Source of the DNA: Nemopilema nomurai | Lineage: Eukaryota; Cnidaria; Scyphozoa; Rhizostomeae; Rhizostomatidae | Direction: 5' to 3' | Length of the DNA stretch: 64,000 nucleotides | NCBI GenBank assembly: GCA_003864495.1 | Contig: ML133409.1 | Span: forward strand, 274,147-338,146 | Shown: piece by piece, positions 21,123 to 36,200 of the stretch | How positions within the stretch are numbered: the stretch's first letter is position 1 | Layout: every line of letters starts with the position of its first letter | The notes under the pieces: generated by a model | What the model was told of the DNA's origin: nothing | Database searches by the model: none | Seen by the model: the letters and a program-made list of their open reading frames with translations, nothing else | Position numbers and translations under genes: made by a program

Positions 21123-24100
21123 TAGGTGTCGCGAGGGTGGGGACAGAATGCCAGGGTGGAATGCCAATATTACCACGCCCACGTGCGCGCTTTGGCCCTG
21201 ACACAGACAACCACTGCGCCCCATAGCTACGTAAATGGAACAAAATATGCCGATCATCTAAAGCCCGGCAAATAAATCAGGAAAACTTAGGCCAGGTAGT
21301 GAGGTTTCTCAACTGACAATTGAAGAGGTGGTGCTCGCTGCATCACATCCACGGGAAAAGTTTTCATTTAACCTACAAACCGCATTTTCACTTACTTGAC
21401 ACCCCAATAAATAACCACCTCCCCTTACCCTGCTGGTATCGCTCAAAAAATGTTGATAAAAAAGTGCAGCTTCCAGCTTCGGGTGAAAGAAAATAGGCTC
21501 CAATCTTCGTGTTGCAGCACAAGAGCTTTGATGCTAGAGGGGGGAGGGAGGGGGGATAGTTGAATGAGAGTCGAAGGTTTTTTAGTACTTAAAGGGTAGC
21601 TAGCTAAATCTGTTGACTTTAGCATGTGACGCGTCTGTCATCTCCTGTGCTTAACGTTTTCCCCGGAGAATCCGTTGGATTAAGCTATGAACACCCAAAT
21701 ACTAGCACTTTGATAGATTGAAATGATGATACTTACTGGGAAAGTTCCAGTTGACCCGATAAGCCTATTTCTGTTCTTTATGGCTGTTGTAATATGCACT
21801 TCTATAGAAATGGTGTACTTGACTAGCAAGCAAAGAACTTAGCGACATGACTCATGCAAAAGCATGCAGCGAAAAATTCGATGCAGCATAATCCCTCCTT
21901 ACCTATGTATAAAAATTTCTTCCTCTTTCTCTTGAACCTAAGAAAAAAGTGGCCTTCAGATTAGAAACTGTTTCACATTACCCTGCTGGTGACGATTTGA
22001 TTTCAATTATTCAAGGGCCGTAGAATCAGCTTTCACGAATTTCTCTGGTAAACACGATGAATCCCAATTCGTTTTGTCTATTCTCATGCAGTTTAAAGTG
22101 TAAACCGTGAAATATGCTGGCGTCGCTTTTGAACACTATTATGTAACTAAGTGCCTTATCGAGGGCATTGAAGTGATGGGCGTAAAAACGATTTCAGATT
22201 AGAGTTCAGATAGACTGTAAGAACTTTTTGATTAAACATTGCGCGCTCCCGTTATGTTGTTTGGCCTTGAGAATTGCATTATTCGACCGAGGAAGATGTC
22301 AAGTTTGTAACTATATGCAGAAGATGAATTCTGAAGGTGTTGGTTTAAATTAGAATGTTTAATTGGACGCGATTCAACAATGAATACCCCAGTTGGTATC
22401 CACAACAATCGTTGTTTTTTCTGGTGAGCTGGTGGTTCACACCCTGGTGTTTGACCAAATTGCGGTGCTACATCTATAGATAATTTCGGCGACAGGGGGA
22501 TAATGCCGCATCTACATTGGTGTAAGCGAAGCTCTGGAATATCATGCACAGGCATCCATCCAGCATTTGCCTTCGATTCCCTGCGCAGATAATAATCTTC
22601 TGTGCAGAAAAAATAGCCAATCTTAAAGCAATCTTTGCATAAAGATTTAACTAAAAAACAACTTAGCTTGCTCCATTTTCAATATTACTTGATGATGATG
22701 TTGGATGATATACAAGAACAAATGTTAAAGAGTTATCGTTCGGACATTGAATAGAAAATTAGAAATTTAAGAGGGAGAAAACAGAGTTGGCTTTATCGTA
22801 AACGTACTATCAATACAAAAGCAATTTGGGAATGAAATACCAAGCTGTTGGAATACCAAACAGGGGAAATGAAGCATTGACATTGCGAGATTATTATGCT
22901 TAGGTGACACTATACTTAGGCCAAAATATTGACAACATAGGATCTACAACAAAATGCGCCCTCCCTTTCACTCCTTTTAAATTCGATGTAAAAGTCTAAG
23001 AGCTACCTCCAAGCACATTATGCCACAAGCGCATTGACGTACAATTTATAAATATATTGGTTTAAGGATGCAATAAAAACATAGATCTCAGGGCTAAAGA
23101 CGTTTGGGTGATGTTTCATGGGTTTTCACTTGATTCTTTCGATTCAGAAAATGTCGAAAGCGCGAAACAATAAAAATTTTTTTGATAACATCTGTTAAAG
23201 AGTCTTTGCAATTATTAGTATTAGGAATCCATTAAAAAAATTCGGGCCACAGCGTACTCATGCCGCTTCAGATTCACTTGGATCTATTTCGACAACAAGT
23301 TGTTCTTTGGCTTCAGAGGGCCTGTCCAGCATCGATCCTAGAATCATTAATAAAATCACTAAACCATAGATCCCATCAATCACTAAATCACTTAATCACT
23401 GGACAATCAGTGCAGATTTTACATTAAGTAGTTTGACTGCTGGAAGATCAATGACGTACAGAATGAGATGGGTGAGTGGAAATTGGCATATTGTATTAAA
23501 AAGTGATAGATCAAGGAACCACTGAATCAACACTATTTTCGCTAGAAACTGAAAGAATTCAAAATCTATCTTTAGCTACAAAACCAAAACTTTATTGGGC
23601 ATAGCTCAAAAAATGCCGCCTTGAAACTGTACAAAATAGCGGAACGTGCTTTTTAGTAAAAAGGTGAATAAACAGGGAAACCGTTAAAATGAACATACAA
23701 TATTATATTTCAAATGAAATGAAACATACCTTTCAAGAAGTTTTCTTGGCAATAAACAGGAAGGCTTTTACTTGTCATGGCGATCTTAACAGTAAATAGA
23801 AATGCGAATAAACATTAGCAAAAATAATGGTTGAACTGTCAAAACAACTTAAGGCGGTATCAATGCATTGAGAAAAAAATGGAAAGGTGCAGTGAACATC
23901 TGACATCTTTCTATCTGACACAAGAGAAAGAATAACGTGACGCTTTTATATCTCAAAACTCTATCGTGTTGAAAACTAAATACAGCTTAGCTTAATGTAC
24001 CGATTTCGTAAATCGTTTGGAACTCTAAACAAGTAGCACCGTTTAAAAACAGCTTATAAGAGCCATACCGATTTCTGAATTCTTTTCCATTTAGATTCTA

Positions 24101-24206
24101 GGACTCAAGATTCTAGACCACGTGGACATTAAATTCAATGACGTAACAAACCGTTGCAGTAATTGGCTAGTTCTACACCAATCAAAGGTCCTTAGCATGA
24201 ACAAAC
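21123..24206. other. Intergenic, possibly holding the last FOXRED2 exon
   Basis: FOXRED2 exon 24207-24303 ends with a splice donor, so at least one more exon should lie below it on the minus strand. A candidate at about 23288-23340 follows a TTCTAG acceptor and in phase 0 gives a short tail ending KPKNNLLSK and then TAG; another phase gives a longer acidic tail. Neither can be chosen by eye. A minus-strand frame at 22232-22590 has no motif. The rest shows nothing identifiable. Confidence 0.4.
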
Positions 24207-27200
24207 CTGCATGCAGTCTTCTGCAAAGAATTGTCTCATATCTTTGCCGACGGCCTTTTCCAAGAACCAGCGCAGTGGCATATGGTGATGCAAATGGGCA
24301 TCCCTGTGGACGGAAAGACACAGAAATGAACAGGAATGTCCTGAAACACAACTTATGGAGGAAAATCAACCCTGTATATAAACTTATTTGATGTCACCTA
24401 GCCAAGAAATGACAAGAAATCATGGATAGATGATAGAGTAGATTAAATGCTGACAGTCAACAGAGTCGTTTCCCTACAAGGATAAAAAGGGCCTTTCATG
24501 GCTGGCAATGGTTGCATTAATGTCTGCTTTCTAAGCGGGTTCGGTCAAATCGTTCACGCTGACTTTTACTTTCAAATGCTTTGCTTTCAATCGAAATAAC
24601 AGAGCGCTTGCCACCACAAGAGGATAAAGCTTGTCCATTTGATGAATACCCTTTGTTGGATTAGGGATTCAGGGTGGTGGGTGTTAATGACAACGTCTTG
24701 GGTTTATAAGCAGGGATGCATTCTCACACGATTTCAAGCAAAGGTGCCCCTTCAAATATTTCATGTTTATAAAACCCTTTCAAACAATTTCAAACTCTTT
24801 ACAAAACTTTTGAATAGCTGCTGCTTATTCACGTTCAAAATCAACTATATCAAAATTAAAATATGATAATTAATTAACGACAAAATGAAGCATTAAATAC
24901 ATATAACATATACCCAGAGTCCAAAAAAAAGTTATAACCTTCTTCCGGCTGCAAATTTTATAACTGTAACCTTCCTCATTAGCAACTCAAAACGAACATT
25001 TTTTTACAATAGCTTTCGCTTCCTATGATAAAAAACTTCTAGTAAGCCTCCCTCCAATTTAACATTGTCAGGCAGACCTTGCTGTTAATGACCAAACCCA
25101 ACTCATGTTTCTTATAAAAAAAATGAGAAGAGGTGTTGGCAAAGAAAACTTAAGCATTACCACATGGCCAAAAAGTCTTCGACGATATGATGGAGGAAGG
25201 CCGGACGTGGCAAGTCTCCTTCTGGTGTTAGGCTCGTGATTGGTGAGTCGTAGTAGTACAGAACCGGATGAAGGAAGTTGGATCGGTGGGCGTCAGCAAC
25301 CTCGCCGACTGCACGTTCTTCTTTAAACGGATCAGAACTGAAACGAGATTAGGTATAATCAAACGAGATTATATAATGATAGCCTAAACCAAAAGGGGGT
25401 GCTTTATGTATCAAAGTAATGTTTGCTTTATGTGTCCGTAATGTTTTCCAAACTCTGATTTCAAGTACACAAAAGATTTATTCAAATCTAAAATGGATTT
25501 ATCTATATAGGATCACGATAATTTTTGCAACAAGACCTACCCTGGTCCTGAAAAATTCTTTCCGTATTCTAAGTTAAGAACAATTCCTCTTTTGAATGGT
25601 AGGCCAGTGTGTTCTGAAGGAGAAATTAAAAAAAAACGAGTGAGAGTTTGAATGTGAAAGATCCTGCATAGGGCGAAACTATTAGAAGGGCGAGTGTCCA
25701 TAATTCCAAGAAGAGTTAGAATAAAAATTACACTCGACACATTTGGATTCTGGCTGTACATCTTGATAAAGATAATAAAATTTTGAAAGAAAAGTTTTGT
25801 CATACTTTGGAATTCAGACAACAGGCCTTTAGGAAATTCTTCGAAGTATTCAAAATGTCCGTCGTCACCTATGGAAAAAAATCAATGGAGAAACATCGCT
25901 TGTTTAGAGAATCTGAAGAAAACACTATGGTGCTTGACAGTTGGTGCGTGTAAATATAATTTCATTTCTCTTTTTCTACTCTCTGTGTGGATAATTTCAA
26001 AGTTTCAATTGCATTCGCCCCTGTAAAAATTTAGTTCTTTTGCCTATTTTGGAATCTACTACCCAAAAATATCGTGAGCATGATCAGAGATTTTTAAAGG
26101 GGAAATCCAGACGATTGTGGTTTATAGATTGTGGATTATAGCTGTAACGACAAAAATTGAAATGGTTTTAAAAAAGTACTTTCATCCTCAATGCCGTGTA
26201 CATGTCGTTGTCTATTGATAGCATTAGAATTATGGTCGACAGACTACTTCAAAATAGTTCATTAAAAAAGCAGAAAACAACAGGGTTTAGACAAAAATGT
26301 CAGCAATCATGGGATAATAAGAAAGAGGAAACTCACGGAGCACCATTACATCGACAAGAACCCCAAACATCTGGTAAATGCCCTGAAAAATATATTTGCA
26401 CAATAAGGCTTCCATAATTTCAAATTCAATTCAATGCTAGACAGCTACAGCATTTAATCATAGGCTACGTGTAATGAATGCAGACATACATTAAGAGTCT
26501 CTGAGCTTGTAAAGGTTACGAGTGGAAAGATTGCAGGTCTTTGCTTTGGATGAAGAAAAGTAGAAAATTATGCCGTGGTGTTGCAAAAACTTTTTCGTTG
26601 ACCAGAAATAAACAACATGACATACGACACATGTCAAGTTAAACAAAACATTAATCTATGTAAATGTAAGTAATAAATGTAAATGAATCGAGAAGGAAAA
26701 GTGCCAGACAGTTTTCTAAATGTGGGCACTAAATTACAGAAATTGTTACTTCAGTTTAGTAAAAGGGACTTAATACTATTTTGGCAACTTCAAACAATGG
26801 GCGTAAAAAGCCTATAGTAAAAAGCCTATAGTAAAAAGCCTTTAGTAAAAAACCTATAGTAAAAAGCCTATAGTAAAAAGCCTATAGTAAAAAGCCTATA
26901 GTAAAAAGCCTATAGTAAAAAGCCTCAAGAGCTTAAACAGTGCAGCTTCATAAGACTTACAGATGCCTCGTTGAGTCTTTTTGTTAACGCGTTGAGAAGG
27001 TCAGTATTTGGGAGAGTGATGTGTGACCATTGAACACCGTGGTTGCGATACTCCAACAAACGATGCAAAGCACGTGCTGGAAGAAAGCAAAATATTGCGT
27101 GTCTGGTGCAAAAACAGGCCTAATTTGTTTACAAGTGAATCAGCTTCAGTTAAAATGTACCTACTTCGTTATAAGTCAAAATAATACTTTATCAAGATTT

Positions 27201-30200
27201 CTTGCAAATCAACTTGATAATTGTCACGTTTGCTGCTTATTAATTGTTGGCAATTATCACACCCGTTAAACAGTTTCACACGTTTATCTGTAATTGTACT
27301 TCATTAGACTGGACTAGTATCGTGCAGACTAAAGCCCAATCTCCACTAGGCGGGAAATTGTCGTGCCGCGAAAAGTTGGATCACTTTCTACTTTTCGCTA
27401 GTCCGCATTTTCCGCCGAGACAATTTCAATTAGCCAATTAGATCGCAGGAAATTTTTCTGCCTCGATATTTTCCGCCTAGTGGAGATTGGGCTTAACGAC
27501 GCGTTCTTTGCCAGGGGGTAACGAACGTGAATTTTTGTCACAACTCGCGACTGGGTTTATTATTGATGGTTGATTGATTGACAAGCTTACTTTCGACCAA
27601 TCAAATTGAACGCACATCTCTCTAGCAAATAACGTCAATCATTCAACAGCTCAAATATACTAATCTTTCACTGTGAAGCATCGTAGCACCGCGCTGTGTA
27701 TTAAATTTCCTTACTTGTGTATCTGAACCCGTGAATAAAGCCACCAGCCGACTTTCGCCAATCTAGCGAATGTGTTATTGTACCAGCTGTGGAAATGCAA
27801 AAAAGCAATACAACATTTGGTACGAAGTGTCTACTATTAAACGGGATAGCTAGCTGCGATTCCATCAATATTTGCCGCCTTGCAGCAAGAATGATAATGC
27901 CTTGTAGACACAACTGGTTAGGATTAACAAGGCTATGAAGCTCGATGCAAATCGTACTTTTTAGAGTTCATCTTGTGCTTCAGTAAGGAATAACATCAGC
28001 AAAAATAGGATAACCTCAACTAAAAATAAGCTGGAACTGTGGCATAAAAGGTATAGGGATCATACGTAGGTTATAATCAACATGATCCTGTTGAGAGGTG
28101 ATTAGATGCATACGGTGTACTATAAATGATTTATTAGACAATTAAATGTCAGGGAACCACCGTCTGGTCCAAGATCTCTAAGTCCCATGTAATCATGATC
28201 AAATGAAGATACCCTTACCGAAGAAAATGTTTTTGGCCATTGTTGACTCGTAGTTGTGCTGTATCATTGGAAACTTTTTATGACATTTTGCTTTCTGTGG
28301 TTTCAGGTCTTTATCAAAGATTGCAAAATCGAACTACGAAGAATAAGCAAAAACATATACATGATTAAATCAACAAACGTACATAAAGCCAATTCAAGGA
28401 AAATTTCTACCTAACGCCTAACCGTTCATTTTCATTGCAAGAATAGAAATCCAAAAGCTTGAAAGTTACTGAAGTTGGGCGTGTATAACGGATTAATGAT
28501 GTAGAGATAACGAGTCGAGAAGGCATTAAATACTCTGTAAAAGCTCCTTTGTTTGGGGACAGAATTCTAGGAAAATATGAACTTGGCTCAAGCGGAAAAA
28601 GATGGCTCAAGTTGAACGTACCGCGAGGCCTAATCAGTGAAAGGTTTTGGAACATCTTGAGTTTTCGAATCCAAAGCTGGGCGAAATGAAACATTTGAAG
28701 AACATAACGAATGCTTACATGAAAAGTCTACCTAAAACAAATCTCATCCTCAGCATGTTAACTGGAGAAAATAATCGCACGCAGACGGGGAACGTATGAT
28801 AAAGCAAGAGTCTTTAATTACCTTAAAGCCCATGCATCGAATGACAACATCGTACGGCTCCCTAACAGCACTATTGTCAGCTGCAAAAAATGATGAGGTC
28901 TTTTACACAAAAAAACAAAATTTAGCTTTCAGTAATTGAGAAGTTTCGTTGTTTTAAAAAGGTTTGCCTACAAATTTCTCGCAAATTTACAAAGGAAATC
29001 ATCACGATCTTAGAAGAAAGTATTTAGTTTAACTTCCATACGTTCTTCAGCTCCGGCACCGATTTGAATCTTTCCATCTTTTCTTTTTAAAAATGTCATG
29101 TGTCGAATATCACCCTCTAAAACGCAAAAATACCGTCATCGATTAAGTCGGTTGAAGGGTCCCTGCTAAAAGATCAATTAAAGGTGCAAGAGGGTGCTTG
29201 CGAGTTCATGTGTGAGGTATTTGTAAAAAAGAGATTCAGTACAGTGCTAGGAGAAATAAGTATCCGGAGTCATGTTTATTGGATAAGACTATTTGTTGTA
29301 AGTCATAAGGTCGATACCGCGTGGACAGAACTTTACAAGCTTGTCGTGTATAACGTGGGAGGGGGGCAGCCTAAGGAGGGAGGGGGGGCTTACCGTTGTC
29401 TCGAACAAGCAGAAGAACATATCAATACAACATCATGTGGGCACACCGCTTCTAAGTACGCGAGCTTGGCTTGGCAATAAAAGGTCGGGAAAAAAGGCTA
29501 GCTGGCTAAAAAAGGCGTAAACCAGATGCGAATTGCCTCATCAAATGAATGCTTCAGAAGAGGTGATTTCTTTACGATGAAGGAAAGTAGTGGTGTCTTA
29601 CCAAACTGGCCGTCAAGTGATTTCAGCTGGTAAGTATCAATAGGTCCATCATTGACAGCCCTGGGAAATAGATCAAACACATCCATTGATGGATAATACT
29701 CAAGGCATGTTTGAGGTATTTTGATAAGTGATGCAATACCTTTATGATATGTACAACTTTTGCTCATTAACTGACATATGTGCTCGCTTCAAATATAAAT
29801 ATTTTTCAAATTATACTCAGGTAACTCGGTACCTTTAATGTGTTTATGAGCCATAATTAAAACACATATACACGATCAAAAAATTCGTAATTTTCTTATT
29901 ACTTTAGGATTTAGAATCTTAGAATTTTCACTGCCCTTCGGTAGCCTCAAGAATTCATAAATATTTTTCATCATTCCTTTTGAAGATTAGAAGTGGACTA
30001 AATAGCTTTCCATAAGATCATTAAACATGATATGGTAGTGCTACATATAGAATTAATAAAATCAATTTATGAAACCTGCTTTAGACTAAAATCAACCCAG
30101 CTTTTAATCTGTCACAGTACACTATGGTAATATTGGTATGTAGTGAAGACATCGCTTTCCATAACGACCTACCTTAGATCACCAACGTAATGTGTTTCCC

Positions 30201-33200
30201 AGGAAAACTTCACTCTTTCTCTAAAATAAAAGAATCAGAAATAGGCAATAGGCCACTAGATGAGCGACAAAGCCTTATAGGGAGGAACAAATACACAAAA
30301 GAAGTAAAACAAATGCTTCATGGTAGAAAACTTCACAATTTCAAGAATACAGAGGTACTTTGAACTCCAAAGGATACTTTAGAAAGCTGATTCTTCCTAA
30401 TGTAAGGAAATAAAATGGCGGCAGGCGTTGAAGAAAAATGGCCAAGAAATAGTTCAGCTAACAGTCCAGAAAACTAATATTTTATCAAAGATAATCACTT
30501 AGAAAAAATTATCATCGCAACTGAGTCCGAGCCCAGGAGATTTCTACAAATAGTTTCCAAACTCCTTTGATACAAACGAGCTTTTTAATGGAAAAGCAAA
30601 GAACCATGCCAAATTCTGATTTGCGACCAAACGTAGCCTACCTGGACATCATGTGGACGTAGTTTGCGGCGCCAGCCAAGTGTTGGGCAGTCTCAAATGC
30701 TGAATTGCCTGCGGATGCAACAAGACGGAAGTGGATGTCATCAAATCAAAACGATAACAAAAAACGCATCAAAATTGTACGGTTTGAAATAAAATGTCGA
30801 TTAAAAATGTAACAAAATTAACAGCAATAAATAGAAGAAACCTAAGGAGGACACCTTAATTTCTCACCGATTCAAAACAATATTGTACCCTGTATGGATT
30901 ACATGAAGAAAACTTAGAACATTTATGGCAATGCGAAAAATTAAAAAACACCTTCCAGTAATGGAAAAAAATCCAAAAATCCAAAATGCAAAAGGCCTGA
31001 TAAAAATCAAGAGATTGGCTGAACTTTTTCAAACTTGAGCGAAAATGTGGAACTTAACCAGCCCATGACGCCTTTCCTGGCAATTCTATGTTTGTGCTTT
31101 AGTAACTGCTTCGAAACGGAGATTTGGCGAGATATAATACTATCATATATATATAACGATTATTTTTAGAGTATGTCAAATTAAAGCAAAGTCCTGTTAT
31201 ACTGCAATATGTCGAAACGAATCCTTCTGACAGTGTGTTGCCAAAAAATTAGGTGCCTACACGTTGCATTTTAGTTGAAAAGCTCAAACCATGGGTTAAA
31301 AAAGAAATGGTCCAAAATTTGCTGATGACATGCTTAATCAATCGCTTAGTAAGCATCTGCGAACATAATAATTATTGACTAGAAATCAATAGAAACATAC
31401 CTCTGCCAATTATAAAGATTGATTTGCCCTCATAATCATCGGGATTGACGGACATTTTGGAATAAGACTAAAAGATTAAAAACACCGAAATAAAGAAAAC
31501 TCTTTTACTTTCAACTGAGTTAAACGACAAACGTAGAGAATTCTGAATTGGATTAGGGACAAAATGGCGACTAGATGATGAAAGTTAAAATTAAGAAAGA
31601 AATGAAGATAGAATTTACAAGAGCCTGTACCTTGAAATATGAAAACATGTTATTCTGAATTGACTATCCGCAATTACAAAGTTTTCTGCTCTAACTTAAC
31701 AATATTCACACCCAGAAAGATTTTACTTACCACCGTATTTTCGATTCCAGATATATTTTTTGGATTGTTTTCGACCCAGAGACCAGTGCTAAAGTAGATT
31801 TGAAAACAATAAGGTTCAATCTGGCAAATGTTGACAATTTAATTAATGCAGCTATTTTATCTGATTCATGCAACAAAAAGCAAGAAAAACCTGTACCCTT
31901 CTAGTGTGCTCAAAATTTGAAGGAATACTAAAGATTTTGTATAAGAGCGGTAAATAAATGTCACGCCTTAGTAATTTCTTCCTTGCGAAGACAGATTGGA
32001 AACTGTTTGTCGTTGGCATGTCTTTGTCAAATAATGAATGGAAACACAATGGATACCAGTGCAGTTTTACCAACTTCTCGTTTTAAATCTTTTCCATACA
32101 GAAAATTTTGGCACCCTGAAAATGATTTAATCCTCTATTGGAAACATGATTCTTAAAAAAGGCACAAAAACACCATAGCTTCAGTCATACCTCACAATTA
32201 AATATTTGCAGTTATAACTGTTCTTTTTCTTGTCGTACAACGTGAAAGTATCATTTTCTTTATTTTTTGCAATACGTCTAATGTTGACTCCATATTTTGC
32301 TTTCAACTTTAGTTTTGTTGCAAAGTCTTGCAAATATTGTACCTAGAAACAGAATGTGACAAATTGGAAAAAGATGGAATGTGAAAGGTTTCAATATTGC
32401 AACGGATCTATCCAGGATTTTAACCAACAAGTGGCCTTTTAAGAAAACCAAGTTAAACTAGTGGCAAATTCAATGTAATTCCATTCAATGAGCAGAAATG
32501 ATTTGTCAGTGCTATAGAGAAGGGAAACATTTTGAATTGAGGATATATATATAGGTACTTGCAGTTTTACTTAGCATTTGCTCTTTGATCTTGAAAAAAA
32601 CTTGAAAAATAGCAATTTAGGTGTAGGTGCTCTCGTTACAAACTGCTGGCATTTTGAGCCTTGTAAGAATTGCATCAAAACTTCCAAGCCCCCTGAGCAT
32701 AATATTTACTTCAATAGAAGCAACTACAAACATTTTCTGTGAGATAATGTAATCACCAAAGTACTCTGTATCTCTAACTTTTATATTAAGTTTTGTCTGG
32801 CCCTAATGAGTAATTGCAAAGAAAGCATGATGGCTGGCTAGATCCTGCAAGAAAACCTCACAAACAATAATTACATTACACAAGACAAGACTTCCCCAGA
32901 ACATCTTGGACCGTAGAATTAAAAAAATAATCCAATATTTGTAGATACCATTTTATTTGCTGGTGGGAAAAACTCTTTTGAATAGTGCTTCAAAAGAAGT
33001 GATTCATCATCTGATATCAGCGAATTCCAGTCATGCCTCATGTTGAACTCTTTATTTGTTTGACCTACAAATGCAATCAGTAGATAGGTTTCCCTTACCA
33101 GGACATCATATAAACGAACCTTCAAGCATGATTGTTCTCTAACAGTTATCACAGCCTGATAGGGAAAGTTCTGGGCACATAATGCTCTTCACATTAAAAA

Positions 33201-36200
33201 GGGTCCTCCTTAAATAGGAGGATGTCAAGCAACTGAGTTTAAATACTGATTTGGAAGCTTGGTAGATAGGTTTATTGCAATTATTTGTATGTTGTGTAAT
33301 TTCAAATTGAACTGAACTGAACTAGGTAAGCGCAACTGTATATTTGTTTTAAAAAGAAAAACCTCTTGCCAGAAATAGGCAATAAAGCAATATGTAATAT
33401 TGGGAGAATGGTGGGAAAGTTGTTCCAAGAAAATTGCAAGGAAAGCCTACACAACAAAAGAGCATAACATTAAAGTAAAATCAAATCTAAAGCAACAGTT
33501 GACATTCTGCAACTTTGCAGCAAAAAATCTGACTACAAAGGTTAGGGAGAAAAGTGAAGTACAGTACTTATTCAATTATCCGACCCTCGTTATCCGGATT
33601 CAAATTATCTGGTCCGTAAAAAGGGGGGAAACCTTTATGACGAATTTTCGACATTTTTGATGTTATGTTGGGAACATTTTTCTTGCTTTTTGTAAAAAAG
33701 GTAACTTTGTTCTTGCCAAAATTGGGGCATTCCTTGCCTCCTTTGCTCATTTTAGCATAATTTGCAAAGAATCTAAAAATTACACCTTCAAATTTATTGT
33801 GGGGGCCCTGGCTCTGCAATTCCTGTTTCAGTATGAATTTCTTTACTATTTTGTGGCAATAAATTGAAGTAATAGTAGGTAGAAACAAGTAGTCAAAATT
33901 CTCAGTGAAAATATATTTGAAAGGAAAATGAACACAGCTGGGGGAAATTTTTCCGGAGGTTTTCCCAAACAGTATCACAAATGTGTCAGTGGCATCATTT
34001 TTTCTATCGCCATGTTCTCTTGTCAGTTTAAAAGCTCTTATCATCATGGCAAGAAGGTCTGAGCAAATCTGAAAGATTGCGTCTCTCCATTGAAAATAAG
34101 CTAGGACTTTTGAAGGGTGTGAATCGCGCATTCAGCCAAAGATTCATTTAAATTCTAAGAGTATTTAGTGTCTAACAGTAGTTTGTAATGTGTGCTTTGG
34201 AAATCAACTTCACAAAATCACTCTTGTTTATTTATGCTGGTCTCTGCCGTTTTTAGTTTATTTTCGATTATCCTGAATTTCGGATTATCCGCACACATCT
34301 TGAAATTCTGTGTCCTGAGAAGGCCAGATAATTGAATACGTACAGTACATTTTTATGGGGTACAGTACGTATAAAAAATCATTAACTCTTAATTTCTAGC
34401 TTCTATTTGAAAACAGTGTCAGTTCCTCAAGCATTCATATAAATATAGATTTGAATAATTTTCAAAAGATTATGCCACTAATATATATACCAGTATATTT
34501 GGGCAACCCATAATGAGATTACGACCATGGCCATATCAAAAACATCTTTTTTCTCTGTAACAATAAGAAGACCCTCTAAAAAAAGCTAGGGAACCCTGGA
34601 ATGACAAAAAGCCAATTTTAATAGAAAGGGTGTTGTAAATAGAAAATAAAAGCCTGCAGAACAAACCTGTGAATCTTTTATTTATTGATATCAAAGTTCT
34701 GTGCCTTGGATACTTCTTATAGAACCATCCTGAAGGATAAAATTAAAAAAGCATTTAAGCATGTATACATATAGAAAAAATTTACAATAAAAAAGTCTGC
34801 TGGGACAAACATGTCACAAAGGCAAAAAGGCAAAAACGAAAATTTTTTAATTTAAAAAGGAATAGCTTGTTCTGACTGAAATTAAATTCCATTATGACCA
34901 AATACCAGAAGGACTTATGTCTGGCTATACTTTGAGTGATTTGTTTATTCAAAAATTGTTTGTCCTGTGTTCCTTTTTCCTAATAAACCTCCCTGAATAA
35001 AGCCAAATAAATTCAGAATGATGAATTCCATTACCTGCAGTAGTGTCTCTTTCTAGAAGCACATAGTCTCTTCCTGCACGCTCCAAGAAATAGCCCATTT
35101 GAAGGCCTACAAAGAGTGTCAATAGTCCCAAATGTGAATAGAATTAAGTCTTTTAAACATGTAAACTTTACGATTGCACAAGATGTATTGTTTATGTCTT
35201 TTATTGAAAGCTAAATTTGAGTTAATTGAAATTTAACAATAATTTTTGAAGTTGAACTAAAAATACCAAGCAAAAATGACAACATTATCATAAGTATGCC
35301 TATAGTTTTACCAAATAACATATTAATATTTCCTTTTCATATAGCCCTAATTTGATTTGTCTATAGCAAATAAGGACTAAGATATGTGGAAATGATGAAT
35401 AGAAACTAGACAAAAGCTTTAGATAATTGAGGTTTTCAAACTTCAAAGAGATTGCCTTTTTGGTGGCTCGTTTTTGGAAAAACATTTTGTGACCTTATTA
35501 AACTTGGTCAAATAACTTGAAGTCAAAGGTTAATCTACAATTTCTCTGTCAACCAATCAGTAGGCGAATCAAGTGTATACTTAATACTTTGGAGTCAAAA
35601 CTTTCCCCTTCTCATTTTCACAGCTACGCAATGTAGTGGTATTAGGATTCTGGTTGGGAGTTGAAGTTTCATTGTCAGAGGTAATGAAAGTAACTTCCCT
35701 TGGTAGACTGTGTCTTGAAAAAACATCTGGACATTTCGAGAGTCCCTAACAAACCCACCGACATATGGCTGCATGAATCTCAGAGCATGATAGATATTTA
35801 TTCATCTCTATGCCTCAAATAAATGTACCGAACGAGACAACGATTCGCTCAGCTACAGCGACAAATGAAGTTAGAAATTGGCCCAGCCTAAATGCAGGTG
35901 CAATTTGAACTCAGGATGTTGAACTGCTGAATATTTTGCACCTGTCACATCGCTTATTTCAAAGAAACTGCTTCCTGTAGACAGACAAATGTCTGGAGTA
36001 GGGAGTCCCGTACAAGAAAGACATGCGGGTTGTCAAAAGAGGAAATGTTAAAGAGAAACATATAGAATTGTCTTGCTATGAATACACAATCATTTTGTGG
36101 AGAGCATATGTTTTAGCAAAATCTGTTATCATGTATTGTTTGGAATAAACATCATAATTATCCGATACAAAGTTGCTACGATACAATGATAGTCCCAGCT

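Noticed and set aside
22232..22590. Minus-strand ORF of about 110-120 codons preceded by a CAG acceptor-like site
   Set aside because: It is long for AT-rich DNA, but no family is recognised, and the phase that would continue FOXRED2 meets a stop after 12 codons.
33568..34131. 187-codon minus-strand ORF
   Set aside because: It lies inside the Tigger-like element, has no transposase motif and is interrupted by no recognisable domain, so it is not called a gene.
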